From DATJPY01 sp035506135 (GTDB taxonomy: Bacteria > Myxococcota_A > UBA9160 > PR03): 64,000 nt of DNA. The translations under genes were made by a program, and so were the position numbers. Position 1 is the stretch's first letter. Each line of letters starts with the position of its first letter. The notes under the pieces are model-generated. The model saw only the letters and a list, made by a program, of their open reading frames with translations. It searched no databases and was not told the origin of the DNA. The stretch spans positions 1-64,000 of the forward strand of contig DATJPY010000014.1 in the NCBI GenBank assembly GCA_035506135.1, written 5' to 3'. Shown here in pieces: positions 24,830-36,660 of this stretch.

Positions 24830-25474
24830 ATGAAGAGGCCGCTCTCCAGCCGGCTCTGGATCGCCGCCGCCCTGCTCGCCGCGCTCGCTGCCGGCTCCGC
24901 CCCGGCTGCGTCGCCGACCGGAGAGCACGACCTCGTCGACCTGGTGCTCGGCTGGGCGCGCGGCAGCTTCCGCTCTCCGCTCCTGTGCACGTTCGGCGGA
25001 GACACGCACCAGGGCCTGCGCCGCGTGGTGATCGCGCCAGGACCGCCGCAGTCGGAGCGGCGCGTGGATCGCCTGACCTTCTTCGACATCGACGCGCCGA
25101 CCGCGACGCGCTGCACGACCGTGCTCGGCGGCGAGCAGCCGAACGCGATCGGCAGCGTGCTGCTCGGCTACACCTCGAAGCGACCCAACTCCGACACGCC
25201 GAAGCGCGATTTCGACGAGCTGATTCGCGCGGGCCACCTCGACTTCGAGATCGTCGAGGGAGCCCTGCGCGTCGGCCCGATCACGACGCCTCCGAAGCAG
25301 CTCCCGGAGCACGACTTCGCGCGCGGCACGGCGAGCATCGCAGTGATCAAGGCCAACACCGACGAGGCGCGCCTCCTGCAGGACTTCGGCCCCACGCGGC
25401 GCGTTCGACTCACGCTCCAGGCGCCCGACGGTACGCAGCTCGAGCTCCCGCTCGTCGAGTTCACCGGGCACTGA
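24830..25474 (+). CDS. exported protein of unknown function
   Basis: This 214-residue protein has a typical signal peptide (MKRPLSSRLWIAAALLAALAAG ... APAAS, about 1-28). I see no catalytic motif and no cysteine-rich or repeat region. A TAGGCT box ends 8 nt before the ATG, but no -35 box is clear. The stop codon overlaps the start of the kinase-like gene (TGATG), so the two are translationally coupled and may act together in the envelope. Confidence 0.65.
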   Translation: MKRPLSSRLWIAAALLAALAAGSAPAASPTGEHDLVDLVLGWARGSFRSPLLCTFGGDTHQGLRRVVIAPGPPQSERRVDRLTFFDIDAPTATRCTTVLGGEQPNAIGSVLLGYTSKRPNSDTPKRDFDELIRAGHLDFEIVEGALRVGPITTPPKQLPEHDFARGTASIAVIKANTDEARLLQDFGPTRRVRLTLQAPDGTQLELPLVEFTGH

Positions 25475-26790
25475 TGGCGGCGCCGCGCGCGGGCGACCTC
25501 GCCGCGGCGCGCTGGGTTCCGCGCGAAGGCGTCGACCCGGCGGCGCTCGCCGCGCTCCTCGAGCGGGCCGCGGCCGCGCTCGCCACCGAGGGCGCGGTGC
25601 GCAAGGCGAGCCGGCGCAAGACGCTCCACGCCATCGCCCTCGGCGACGGGGTCGACCACCTGCTCAAGGCGAACGACTACCGCGACGCCCCGCTGCTGCG
25701 GCGGCTGCGGCGGAGCAGGTCGGCCCGCGAGCTCGCGCGAGCCAGTGCAGCAGCGGCGCGCGGCGTCCCGACGCCGGTTCCGGTCGCGGCGGGCGAGCTC
25801 CGGCGCCGCGGACTCCTCGAGCGGTGCTTCCTGCTGGTGCCGCTGGTGCCGGGCGCGGTCGATCTCGAGCGCCTCCGCGCCGAGAGGGCGCACGCGCCGC
25901 GCGAGCGCCGCGCCTGCGAGCGCGCCCTGGGCGCGCTCGCCCGACGGATGCACGACGCCGGCGTCTTCCAGGAGGACTTCGCGCCCAACAACTTCCTCTG
26001 GCGCGCGGATCCGCCACCGAGGCTCTGGGCGATCGACTTCGAGCGCGTGCGTCTGCGCGCCCCGCTCTCGCGCGCGGCGCGCACCTTGCTGCTCGCCCGG
26101 CTCGAGCGCCGGCTCGCGGACGCGTCGGGTGCCGCGCGCATGCGCTTCCTCCTCGCCTACGCGGACGAGGACCGCGCCGCCGCGCGGCGCTGGTGGCTCG
26201 AGGTGGAGGCGCGGGCGCCGCGCCTCGCCCGACGGGACCGGAGGCGCTGGCAGCGGACCGCCACGCATCCATCGCGCCGCTTCGCGCCGATGGAGCGCGC
26301 CGGATGGCGGGGCTGGGCGCGGCGCGACGCCGATCCGGCCGCGCTCGCCGGCGTCCTCGACGGGGAGCGCGTCGGCGAGGCCGCCTTCCTGGTGCGCTGG
26401 CTCGGGCGGCTCTCACGCCGCCGCGCCGCGCGCGCCTGGGGGCTCGCCCAGATGCTCTGGCAGCGCGGCGGCGCCTCACCCAAGCCTCTCGCCCTGCTGC
26501 GGTCGAGCCGCGGCGCCGCCCTCGTATTCGAGCGTCCGTCGGGCTGCCAGCGCCTCGACACCCTGGCGGATCGGCGGCGCCTCGAGCCGCAGCTCGCGAT
26601 CGCGCTCGACCGCCTGCTCCGGCTCGGTGCACGCCCCGAGGCGCTCACTGCGGACCGACTCGGCGCCGCGGCACAGGGCGGCCGCATCTGGCTCCTCGAT
26701 CCGCTCGTGGTGTCGCCCGGGCGCCGCCCGCCGGTGGAGGTCCACCGCCGCGCACGCGAATGCGCGGCCCGGCTCGCAGGTACCGGCTAG
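25474..26790 (+). CDS. tandem lipopolysaccharide-kinase-like protein (kinase plus pseudokinase)
   Basis: This 438-residue protein has a first half that looks like a WaaP/Kdo-kinase or Bud32-type fold: Lys 65 in LLKANDYRD, the catalytic-loop-like MHDAGVFQEDFAPNNF (Asp about 168, Asn 172-173) and AIDFERVR (metal-binding Asp about 188). The second half (about 270-438) repeats the layout in degraded form: QMLWQRGGASPKPLALL matches the first N-lobe, and LLRLGARPEALTADRL with WLLDPLVV matches the catalytic loop, without the Asp/Asn pair. It probably phosphorylates a glycan or lipid head group. It shares a CTAG stop overlap with the convergent gene. Confidence 0.65.
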   Translation: MAAPRAGDLAAARWVPREGVDPAALAALLERAAAALATEGAVRKASRRKTLHAIALGDGVDHLLKANDYRDAPLLRRLRRSRSARELARASAAAARGVPTPVPVAAGELRRRGLLERCFLLVPLVPGAVDLERLRAERAHAPRERRACERALGALARRMHDAGVFQEDFAPNNFLWRADPPPRLWAIDFERVRLRAPLSRAARTLLLARLERRLADASGAARMRFLLAYADEDRAAARRWWLEVEARAPRLARRDRRRWQRTATHPSRRFAPMERAGWRGWARRDADPAALAGVLDGERVGEAAFLVRWLGRLSRRRAARAWGLAQMLWQRGGASPKPLALLRSSRGAALVFERPSGCQRLDTLADRRRLEPQLAIALDRLLRLGARPEALTADRLGAAAQGGRIWLLDPLVVSPGRRPPVEVHRRARECAARLAGTG

Positions 26791-27113
26791 GCCGCGCCCC
26801 GGTGCCCGAGTCGCACCCGCTTGACCACGTCCGTGAGCGCGACGATCGCCTGGCGCGCGCTCGCCGGCGGCTCGCGCCGACAGCTCGTCGCCGCGCGCTC
26901 GGCGGCCGCTGCGAGCGGAGGCAGGCCGAGCTCGCCGGCTTCGGCGGCGAGCTCGAGCGCGGCCTTCGCGGCCTCCTCGAGCTGACCCCGGGCCTCGGCG
27001 TCCTGGATCGAATCGATGCGCTCGCCGAGCGCGACGACGAAGCGGTCGAGCCGCTCGAGCGACGGATCGTCGCTGAGCAGGGAGCGGATGGGACCCTCGG
27101 CCGGCGGCTGCAC
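26787..27113 (-). CDS. small helical protein of unknown function
   Basis: This 108-residue protein is predicted mostly alpha-helical (ERLDRFVVALGERIDSIQDA, AAKAALELAAEAGELGLPP). The A-x-x-L-x-x-x-A-G-x-L-G-L pattern recalls Hpt-like or HEAT-like helical bundles, but the phosphorylatable His is absent at the expected place. The GTG at 27113 is the likely start. It is divergent from the CAAX protease gene; the 69-nt space must hold both promoters. Its stop shares CTAG with the kinase-like gene. Confidence 0.55.
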   Translation of the reverse strand: MQPPAEGPIRSLLSDDPSLERLDRFVVALGERIDSIQDAEARGQLEEAAKAALELAAEAGELGLPPLAAAAERAATSCRREPPASARQAIVALTDVVKRVRLGHRGAA

Positions 27114-27170
27114 GCCCTGCTGATCGGATGCTCGGAGTGGACGCTGTATCGGCGGCTTGCAGCGGTCGCG

Positions 27171-27176
27171 TATGAT
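27171..27176 (+). promoter_or_regulatory. -10 box of the CAAX protease gene
   Basis: TATGAT (5 of 6 consensus bases) ends 6 nt before the ATG at 27183. No good -35 box is visible and there is no Shine-Dalgarno, so the mRNA is probably leaderless. Confidence 0.45.
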
Positions 27177-27182
27177 CCGCAG

Positions 27183-27881
27183 ATGGCCGGTGCCCGAAAG
27201 CCGAGCAACTACTCGGTCCTGTTCACCTACGTGCTCCCGTACTTCCTCTACGTGGGCGTGCTCTCGGTCCCCGCGGAGACCCTCCCCCGCGCGTGGGCCT
27301 ACGCGCTCGCGCTGGCGGCGAGCGGCGGCGCGCTCGTCTGGGGTTGGCGCTGGTACGTGCCGCTGCGGGGACCGCGCAATCCGGTGGGCTCGGCGCTTGC
27401 CGGTGTCGGTGCCGGTGTGGCGGGGGTCGCGCTCTGGGTGGCGATCAAGCGGCCCTTCTTTCCGGTGGAGGGATCCCCCTGGCAGCCCCTGCCCTTCTGG
27501 CTCCGGCTCGTCGCATCGGGCACCGTGGTGGCGCTCTTCGAGGAGCTGCTCTTCCGCGGTCTCGTGCTGCGCACGGCCCTGCAGTGGGACGAGGCACGCC
27601 GCGCGGGCTCTCGCGAGGCCCTGGCGGAGGCCCTCCACGAGAGGAGCCCTTTCGGCGTGTCGCCCGGAGCCTGGAGCCCGGCTGCCCTGCTGGTCTCGAG
27701 CGTCGCATTCGCCGCCGGCCACCTGCCGGGCGAGTGGCCTGCGGCCTTCGTCTACGGCCTCCTGATGGCCGGGCTCTGGATCTGGCGAGGAGATCTGCTG
27801 TCCTGCGTCGTGGCGCACGGGACGACCAACGTCGTGCTCGCCGTCTGGGTCCGGGCGACCGGCCAGTGGGCGCTGTGGTAG
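27183..27881 (+). CDS. CPBP/CAAX-type intramembrane protease
   Basis: This 232-residue integral membrane protein has six to eight hydrophobic segments and the three motifs of the CPBP (Rce1-like) family: FEELLFRG (Glu-Glu-x3-Arg), AAGHLPGEW (His) and VVAHGTTN (His). The N-terminal YVLPYFLYVGVL start recalls TIGR03008, the CAAX protease-related group that often accompanies exosortase systems; no exosortase is in this window. Substrate unknown. Confidence 0.85.
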   Translation: MAGARKPSNYSVLFTYVLPYFLYVGVLSVPAETLPRAWAYALALAASGGALVWGWRWYVPLRGPRNPVGSALAGVGAGVAGVALWVAIKRPFFPVEGSPWQPLPFWLRLVASGTVVALFEELLFRGLVLRTALQWDEARRAGSREALAEALHERSPFGVSPGAWSPAALLVSSVAFAAGHLPGEWPAAFVYGLLMAGLWIWRGDLLSCVVAHGTTNVVLAVWVRATGQWALW

Positions 27882-27887
27882 CTGGAT

Positions 27888-27916
27888 TTGTGCATTCGGA
27901 TGGATTGATCTAAGAT
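27888..27916 (+). promoter_or_regulatory. promoter for metH
   Basis: TTGTGC (27888-27893) and TAAGAT (27911-27916) are 17 nt apart, and the metH ATG is 9 nt further. The leader would be about 3 nt, which leaves no room for a cobalamin or SAM riboswitch. Confidence 0.5.
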
Positions 27917-27925
27917 GGGGCGACC

Positions 27926-31665
<3,740 letters not shown>

Positions 31666-31669
<4 letters not shown>

Positions 31670-32388
31670 GTGGAACCCTCTGCCTGGTCTCGGGCGGATC
31701 GAGCGGGATCGGACGCGCGCTGATCGAGACGCTGCCCTTCGCGCCGGCGCGGGTGGTGAGCCTGAGCCGACGGCCGGCGCCGATCGGCGTCCACGTCGCC
31801 GTCGATCTCGCCGAGCCCGCCGGCTGGGCGCGCGCGAGCGAGGTCTTCGAGAAGGAGATCGCGGGCTTCGGCGGCGAGCGGGTGCTCTTCGTCCACGCCG
31901 CGGGGACGCTCACACCGATCGGTTTCGCCGGGGAGGTCGATCCGGCCGCCTATCGGCGGAACGTGCTGCTCAACGGCGCGGCGCCGCAGGTGCTCGGCGA
32001 CGCCTTCCTGCGCGCACTCCGGACGACGTCCGCCGAGGCGCTGCTGCTCTTCATCGGCTCGGGTGCGGCGTCCTCGGTCTATCCGGGCTGGTCGAGCTAC
32101 GGCGCCGGCAAGGCGGCCGTCGCGCAGTGGACGCGCACCGCGGGCGCCGAGCAGGCGCGCCGCGGCCGCCGCTGCCGGGTCGTCTGCGTCGCGCCGGGCG
32201 TGGTGGCGACGGCGATGCAGGAGGAGATCCGCGCTACCGACCGCGAGCGCTTTCCCGAGGTCGAGCGCTTCGTCGCGCTCGAGCGCGAGGGAGCGCTCCG
32301 AGACCCGCGCGAGGTCGCGCGCGAGCTCTGGTCGCTCGTCACCGGAGACCTGCCGAACGGCGCCGTGCTCGACCTGCGGACCCGCTGA
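31666..32388 (+). CDS. short-chain dehydrogenase/reductase, sepiapterin-reductase-like
   Basis: This 240-residue SDR has the nucleotide-binding SGGSSGIGRAL and the catalytic SYGAGKAAV (Tyr-x3-Lys) with the upstream Ser in GSGAASS. HAAGTLTPIG recalls the NAG motif. The overall layout, including VATAMQEEIR after the active site, resembles sepiapterin reductase/YueD-type SDRs. It overlaps metH by 4 nt; a role in pterin or folate chemistry is possible but inferred from context. Confidence 0.85.
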
Positions 32389-32391
32389 CCC

Positions 32392-33033
32392 GTGCTCCCG
32401 TACCGGGCGGTGATCTTCGATCTGGGCGGGGTGGTGATGGGCTCGCCGCTGCACGCGATCGCCGCCTACGAGCGGGACCTCGGGATCCCGGCCGGCTTCG
32501 TGAACCGTCTCGTGGTCGCCGGCGGCGCCGCGGGCGCGTGGTCGCGACTCGAGCGGGGTGAGCTCACGCTCGAAGCGTTCTTCCCGGCGTTCGACCGCGA
32601 GTGCGCCGAGGCCGGCCATACGATCTCGGCGCGCGCGATGATGGAGCGCATCGCCGCGGCGGCGGTCCCGCGTCCCGCGATGCTGGAGGCGATCCGCTGC
32701 ATCCGGGGCCGCGGCCTCTCCACCGCGGCGCTCACCAACAACTGGGTGGGCGAGGACCGCGCCGCCGGCCCGGAGCGCGGCTGGCTGGGCGAGCACTTCG
32801 ACGTCGTGGTGGAGTCGAGCGCCGTGGGCCTGCGCAAGCCCGATCCGCGCATCTACACGCTGGTGCTGCAGCGGCTGCGCGTCGACGCGGCCGAGGCGAT
32901 CTTCCTGGACGACATCGGCGGCAACCTGAAGCCGGCACGCGGGCTCGGGCTCACCACGATCAAGGTCGACGATCCGGGCTCCGCGCTCGCCGCGCTCTCC
33001 ACCTGCCTCGGCTTTCCGCTCCAGGTCGCCTGA
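32392..33033 (+). CDS. HAD-superfamily hydrolase (ACAD10/EPHX2-like)
   Basis: This 213-residue HAD-IA phosphatase-like protein has motif I VIFDLGGVVMGSP, motif II ALTNNW, motif III Lys in GLRKPDPRIY and motif IV FLDDIGGN. The second Asp of motif I is Gly (D-x-G-G-V), as in the ACAD10 and soluble-epoxide-hydrolase N-terminal families. The GTG start lies 3 nt after the SDR stop. Substrate unknown. Confidence 0.85.
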   Translation: MLPYRAVIFDLGGVVMGSPLHAIAAYERDLGIPAGFVNRLVVAGGAAGAWSRLERGELTLEAFFPAFDRECAEAGHTISARAMMERIAAAAVPRPAMLEAIRCIRGRGLSTAALTNNWVGEDRAAGPERGWLGEHFDVVVESSAVGLRKPDPRIYTLVLQRLRVDAAEAIFLDDIGGNLKPARGLGLTTIKVDDPGSALAALSTCLGFPLQVA

Positions 33034-33101
33034 CGTTGCACCGCTCGCAAAACCGCTGTGTCTTCCCTATGTTCCGGCGGTTCCCGCAGGCGGAGTCCGA
33101 G

Positions 33102-34115
33102 ATGTCCCGAGTGCACGTCGCGGTCGCCGGTGCGACCGGCGCGGTGGGCGCAGAGTTCCTGAGGCTGCTCGAGAAGCGCGCCTACCCGCTGCGCAGTCTC
33201 AGGCTGCTCGCCAGCAAGCGAAGCGTCGGCCGCACGCTCCCGTTCCGCGGCGAGGCGATCGCGGTCGAGGAGCTCACCGAGGAGAGCTTCCGGGGCGTCG
33301 ACCACGCCTTCTTCAGCGCCGGCGCGGCGCAGGCCCGACGTTTCGCCCCGGCGGCCGCCGCCGCGGGCGCCGTCGTGATCGACAACTCGAGCGCCTACCG
33401 CTACGAGGACGAGGTCCCGCTCGTCGTGCCGGAGATCAACGGCGCCGACGCGTTCTCCCACAAGGGCATCATCGCGAATCCCAACTGCACGACGATCGTG
33501 GCGCTGATGGCGATGGCGCCGCTGCACCGCGCCTTCGGGGTGCGGCGCGCGGTGATGTCGAGCTACCAGGCCATCAGCGGCGCGGGCGCGCAGGCGATGG
33601 CGGAGCTGGACCGCCAGGTGCACGACTGGGTCGCGGGCCGACCCCTCGAGGTCAAGCACCAGCCCAGGCAGATCGCCTTCAACGTGATTCCCCGGATCGA
33701 CGCGGTGCAGGACAACTTCTACACCAAGGAGGAGATGAAGTTCCTCTGGGAAGGGCGCAAGATCCTTCACCACGCCGCCCTGCTCGCCACGGCCACCTGC
33801 GTGCGGGTGCCCGTGTTCCGCTCCCACGCGGTGTCGCTCAACCTCGAGCTCGAGAAGCCGGCGACGCGCGACGCCGCCCTGACGGCCCTGCGCGCCGCGC
33901 CGGGGGTGCGCGTGCAGGACGATCCGGGCGCCGAGGTCTACCCGACCCCGCTCGAGACGAGCGGGCTCGACGACGTCTTCGTCGGACGCGTGCGCTCCGA
34001 CGTCTCGGTGCCCGATGGGCGAGGCCTCTGTCTCTGGGCGGTCGGCGACCAGCTCGGCAAGGGCGCGGCGCTCAACGCCGTGCAGATCGGCGAGCTCCTG
34101 CTGCGCGGCCAGTAG
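33102..34115 (+). CDS. asd: aspartate-semialdehyde dehydrogenase
   Basis: Asd (337 aa) reduces aspartyl phosphate to the semialdehyde on the way to lysine, threonine, methionine and diaminopimelate. The NADP loop is VAGATGAVGAEFL, the catalytic Cys is in NPNCTTIVA, and the active-site His is in VFRSHAVSLN. ATG 33102 is preceded by GGAG (33092-33095). A weak -10 (TATGTT, 33068) is upstream. Proximity to metH fits methionine supply. Confidence 0.97.
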   Translation: MSRVHVAVAGATGAVGAEFLRLLEKRAYPLRSLRLLASKRSVGRTLPFRGEAIAVEELTEESFRGVDHAFFSAGAAQARRFAPAAAAAGAVVIDNSSAYRYEDEVPLVVPEINGADAFSHKGIIANPNCTTIVALMAMAPLHRAFGVRRAVMSSYQAISGAGAQAMAELDRQVHDWVAGRPLEVKHQPRQIAFNVIPRIDAVQDNFYTKEEMKFLWEGRKILHHAALLATATCVRVPVFRSHAVSLNLELEKPATRDAALTALRAAPGVRVQDDPGAEVYPTPLETSGLDDVFVGRVRSDVSVPDGRGLCLWAVGDQLGKGAALNAVQIGELLLRGQ

Positions 34116-34118
34116 GCG

Positions 34119-34817
34119 CTAGCCGAGCACGAACTCGCTCATCGGGTGCGACTCGACGCGTTCGATGTCGAGGAAGCTCCGCACGCTCGCCAGCATGCGC
34201 CCCAGGTTCTCGCGCAGCTTCGCGGGGTCGCCGCCGGCCTTGTACCAGAGCATCGGGTCGACGACCGCCTCGCTGGGGAAGCCCTCCTCCACGATGCCGG
34301 CCCACGGCGGCGCGCCCTCGGTGAGCGCGCGCACGACGACGTTGCGCACGTAGAGATAGGTGCACTGGATCTCGAGCGCGAGCGGCGAGTGCCGCTCGTG
34401 CCACGTCGCGATCCAGTCGGCCTGGCTGAGTCGCTCGGGGCGCTCGATGCAGGTGAGCATCGTGATGCCTGGCGTGCGCTCGCCGGGAGGCGCGCGATGC
34501 GTCGTGTTGCGGAGCGGGACCGACTCGGTCACCAGGTAGCCCGCGATTCGCTCCGCGTGCGGCCGGAGCACCGTCTCGACGGCGCCCCGCGTGTCGACGC
34601 AGTCGAGCCAGACGCCGACCATGCCGGCGATCGGGTTCTCCATGTGCGTGATGCGCGCCTTCTGCACGGCTTCGGCGTGTGCATCGGCCGCGAGCACCGT
34701 GAGCGGCGCGCGCGCCAGCGGCGCGAGGCGCGGCGCCACCTCGCCGAGCAGCGCACGCGCGAACGCCGCCTTGGGCTCGGCGGGCCGCCTCCACAGCACG
34801 TAGACGAGCTTCTCCAT
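34119..34817 (-). CDS. EthD-domain protein (two ferredoxin-like halves)
   Basis: This 232-residue protein shows two EthD-type dimeric alpha/beta-barrel modules. The first begins KLVYVLWRRP, the second ITMLTCIERPERLSQADWIATWHERHSPL with the typical W-x-x-x-H-x-x-L/A pattern. The family assists cytochrome P450 or polyketide chemistry in some bacteria and is otherwise uncharacterised. It is last in a leftward operon with SRPBCC, LLM and CBS genes. Confidence 0.7.
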   Translation of the reverse strand: MEKLVYVLWRRPAEPKAAFARALLGEVAPRLAPLARAPLTVLAADAHAEAVQKARITHMENPIAGMVGVWLDCVDTRGAVETVLRPHAERIAGYLVTESVPLRNTTHRAPPGERTPGITMLTCIERPERLSQADWIATWHERHSPLALEIQCTYLYVRNVVVRALTEGAPPWAGIVEEGFPSEAVVDPMLWYKAGGDPAKLRENLGRMLASVRSFLDIERVESHPMSEFVLG

Positions 34818-34842
34818 CCGGGCCCTCCCGAGGCGGAGCAGT

Positions 34843-35313
34843 CTAGCCGCTGTGCGCGGCCTGCCGGTCGCAGCCCTCGAGCCGCTGCTTCAGGTTCGCG
34901 AGCAGCGCGCGCTGGGCGTCCCGCGCGCGCGCCACGACGAAGGCGCGGAGCGCCCGCGGGCACTCGATCGCCACGGACTCGCGCACCGCCGTCCGATCCG
35001 TCGCGAGCGCCTCCAGCGAGAAGCCGCCGCGGAGGCGGATCCCGAGCGCCGCCCGGGTCGCGAAGGCGACGCACCGAGCCTCCCGGTCGGGACGCAGCTC
35101 GACGTGGAGCCGGCTGCGGAGCGGCAGGCCGAGGAGCGGGACCCGCTCGACGGCGTCGAACGCGCGCGCGCGCGGCGGCGCTCTGACCTCGCGCACCTCG
35201 ACGAGCAGCGGCTGGAGGCCGAGGAACCGCTCCGGCTCGGCCAGCTCGGCGAAGACGCGCGCGAGAGGTGCCTCGATCTCGACGGCGCACTCGAAGTGCG
35301 CGGCCGCGCTCAG
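34843..35313 (-). CDS. SRPBCC (START-like) protein, probable CTG start
   Basis: This 156-residue protein has the SRPBCC pattern: beta-1 HFECAVEIEAPLARVFA, helix with the family W/E-x-x-x-RF turn (EPERFLGLQPL), and a long C-terminal helix (FVVARARDAQRALLANLKQ). The fold binds hydrophobic ligands or coenzyme Q-like lipids. No ATG, GTG or TTG is available upstream of the first strand. CTG at 35313 overlaps the preceding stop (CTGA) and has GAGG 7 nt upstream, so a CTG start is likely. Confidence 0.65.
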   Translation of the reverse strand: MSAAAHFECAVEIEAPLARVFAELAEPERFLGLQPLLVEVREVRAPPRARAFDAVERVPLLGLPLRSRLHVELRPDREARCVAFATRAALGIRLRGGFSLEALATDRTAVRESVAIECPRALRAFVVARARDAQRALLANLKQRLEGCDRQAAHSG

Positions 35314-36152
35314 CCCGTGGCCTCGGCGGCGCTCCGGTAGCGCTCGAGCAGAGGCATCACCTCCTCGCGCGGGCTCGACGGGACCCCGAAGATCGCGCGG
35401 GTGACGCCCGCGTCGCGCAGGCGCCCGAGCAGGGCGGGATCGGGCGGGCAGTAGTAGATCGAGACCTCGATCGAGGCGGGATCGCGGCCCGCCTCCTCGG
35501 CCATCTTGCGCAGCTCCGGCAGCCGGCGCAGCGCGCCGGCCGGATCGCCGACGGGGATCCATCCGTCGCCGTAGCGGATCGCGCGCTTCGCGGCGCCCGG
35601 GAAGGCGCCGCCGACGTGGATCGGCGGATGCGGCTTCTGCACCGGCTTCGGCCACTGGAAGATCGGATCGAAGTCGACGTGCTCGCCGTGGTACTCGGCG
35701 CGGCTCTGCGTCCAGATCGCCTTCATCGCCTCGATGCGCTCTCGCAGCACCTTCCAGCGATCGCCGAGGCGGGTGCCGTGGTTGTTCATCTCGTCCTCGT
35801 TCCAGCCGGCGCCGACCCCGAACAGGAAGCGACCGCCCGAGAGCTGGTCCAGCGACGCCACTTCCTTCGCCGTCTGGATCGGGTCGCGCTGGATCACCAG
35901 GCAGATCCCGGTGCCGAGCTTGAGCGTGCGCGTCACGCTCGCCGCGGCGGCGAGCACGACGAACGGATCCATCGCGTCGTAGTACATCTTCGGGAGCTCG
36001 CCGCCTCCCGGGAACGGCGTCTTCCGACTGACGGGGATGTGCGAGTGCTCGGCCACCCAGATCGACTCGAAGCCGCGCTCCTCGGCGGCGACGGCCAGGT
36101 CGGGGAAGCGCATCGAGGAGTCGGTCGGGAAGGTGCAGAGGCCGTAGCGCAT
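35310..36152 (-). CDS. LLM-class F420-dependent oxidoreductase
   Basis: This 280-residue TIM-barrel enzyme matches the luciferase-like family that uses coenzyme F420: GFESIWVAEHSHIP, LKLGTGICLVIQRDPIQTAKE, GGRFLFGVGAGWN and WPKPVQKPHPPIHVGG. The subtype resembles the TIGR03619-like Rv2161c group. ATG overlaps the CBS stop (TGATG). It implies F420 or FMN use in this organism; reaction unknown. Confidence 0.88.
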   Translation of the reverse strand: MRYGLCTFPTDSSMRFPDLAVAAEERGFESIWVAEHSHIPVSRKTPFPGGGELPKMYYDAMDPFVVLAAAASVTRTLKLGTGICLVIQRDPIQTAKEVASLDQLSGGRFLFGVGAGWNEDEMNNHGTRLGDRWKVLRERIEAMKAIWTQSRAEYHGEHVDFDPIFQWPKPVQKPHPPIHVGGAFPGAAKRAIRYGDGWIPVGDPAGALRRLPELRKMAEEAGRDPASIEVSIYYCPPDPALLGRLRDAGVTRAIFGVPSSPREEVMPLLERYRSAAEATG

Positions 36153-36562
36153 CAGACCCTCCTCTCGAGGACCAGCCGGACGAAATCGCCCTCGGTGAGG
36201 ATCCCGACCAGCTTGCCGCGCTCGACCACGGGGAGGCAGCCGATCTTGCGCTCGAGCATCACGCGCGCCGCGTCGGAGAGCGGGGTCTCGGGCGTCGTGG
36301 TGATCGGATCGGTGGTCATCACCTCCTCCACGGTCAGGTGCGTCAGCAGCTTCTGCTTCGCGTGCGCGCCGTAGCCGATGGCCCGGGCCAGCGCTCCGTG
36401 GAACAGGTCGCGCTGGCTCAAGATGCCGACCACCCGATCGCCGTCGCCGAGGACCGGGGTGTGGCGGATGCGCCCGAGGCTCATCAAGTCGTCGGCGATC
36501 ACCAGCTTGTCGCCCCTTCGGACCGTGGCCACCTCGGGGCTCATGACGTCCCGGACCTGCAT
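36152..36562 (-). CDS. two-CBS-domain protein
   Basis: This 136-residue protein consists of two CBS motifs: DVMSPEVATVRRGDKL ... HTPVLGDGDRVVGILSQRDL, and EVMTTDPITTTPETPL ... CLPVVERGKLVGILTEGDF. Such stand-alone pairs bind adenosyl compounds and often modulate partner proteins. It is the first gene of the operon with the LLM, SRPBCC and EthD genes and is divergent from the universal-stress gene. No ribosome-binding site stands out. Confidence 0.9.
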   Translation of the reverse strand: MQVRDVMSPEVATVRRGDKLVIADDLMSLGRIRHTPVLGDGDRVVGILSQRDLFHGALARAIGYGAHAKQKLLTHLTVEEVMTTDPITTTPETPLSDAARVMLERKIGCLPVVERGKLVGILTEGDFVRLVLERRV

Positions 36563-36615
36563 CGCTCCTCCCGTCGCGCCCGGGAGAAGCTTCGCAGACG
36601 GCCGGCGCCCTGTCA

Positions 36616-36633
36616 GCGCGGACTTGTCCGCGC
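36616..36633. promoter_or_regulatory. palindrome over the usp promoter -35 box
   Basis: Two perfect 8-bp arms (GCGCGGAC and GTCCGCGC) flank a 2-nt centre. The right half overlaps the TTGTCC -35 box, so a bound repressor would block polymerase. The CBS operon starts 54 nt to the left and could be co-regulated. Confidence 0.5.
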
Positions 36634-36652
36634 CGGCGGCGGGAGGGATACT
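36624..36652 (+). promoter_or_regulatory. promoter for the universal-stress gene
   Basis: TTGTCC and GATACT (36647-36652) are 17 nt apart, with 8 nt from the -10 box to the ATG, a near-leaderless layout. Confidence 0.5.
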
Positions 36653-36660
36653 CGCGTGCG

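Noticed and set aside
27882..27925. Cobalamin or SAM riboswitch before metH
   Set aside because: The CAAX protease gene ends 44 nt before metH and a promoter lies in between, so there is no room for a riboswitch.
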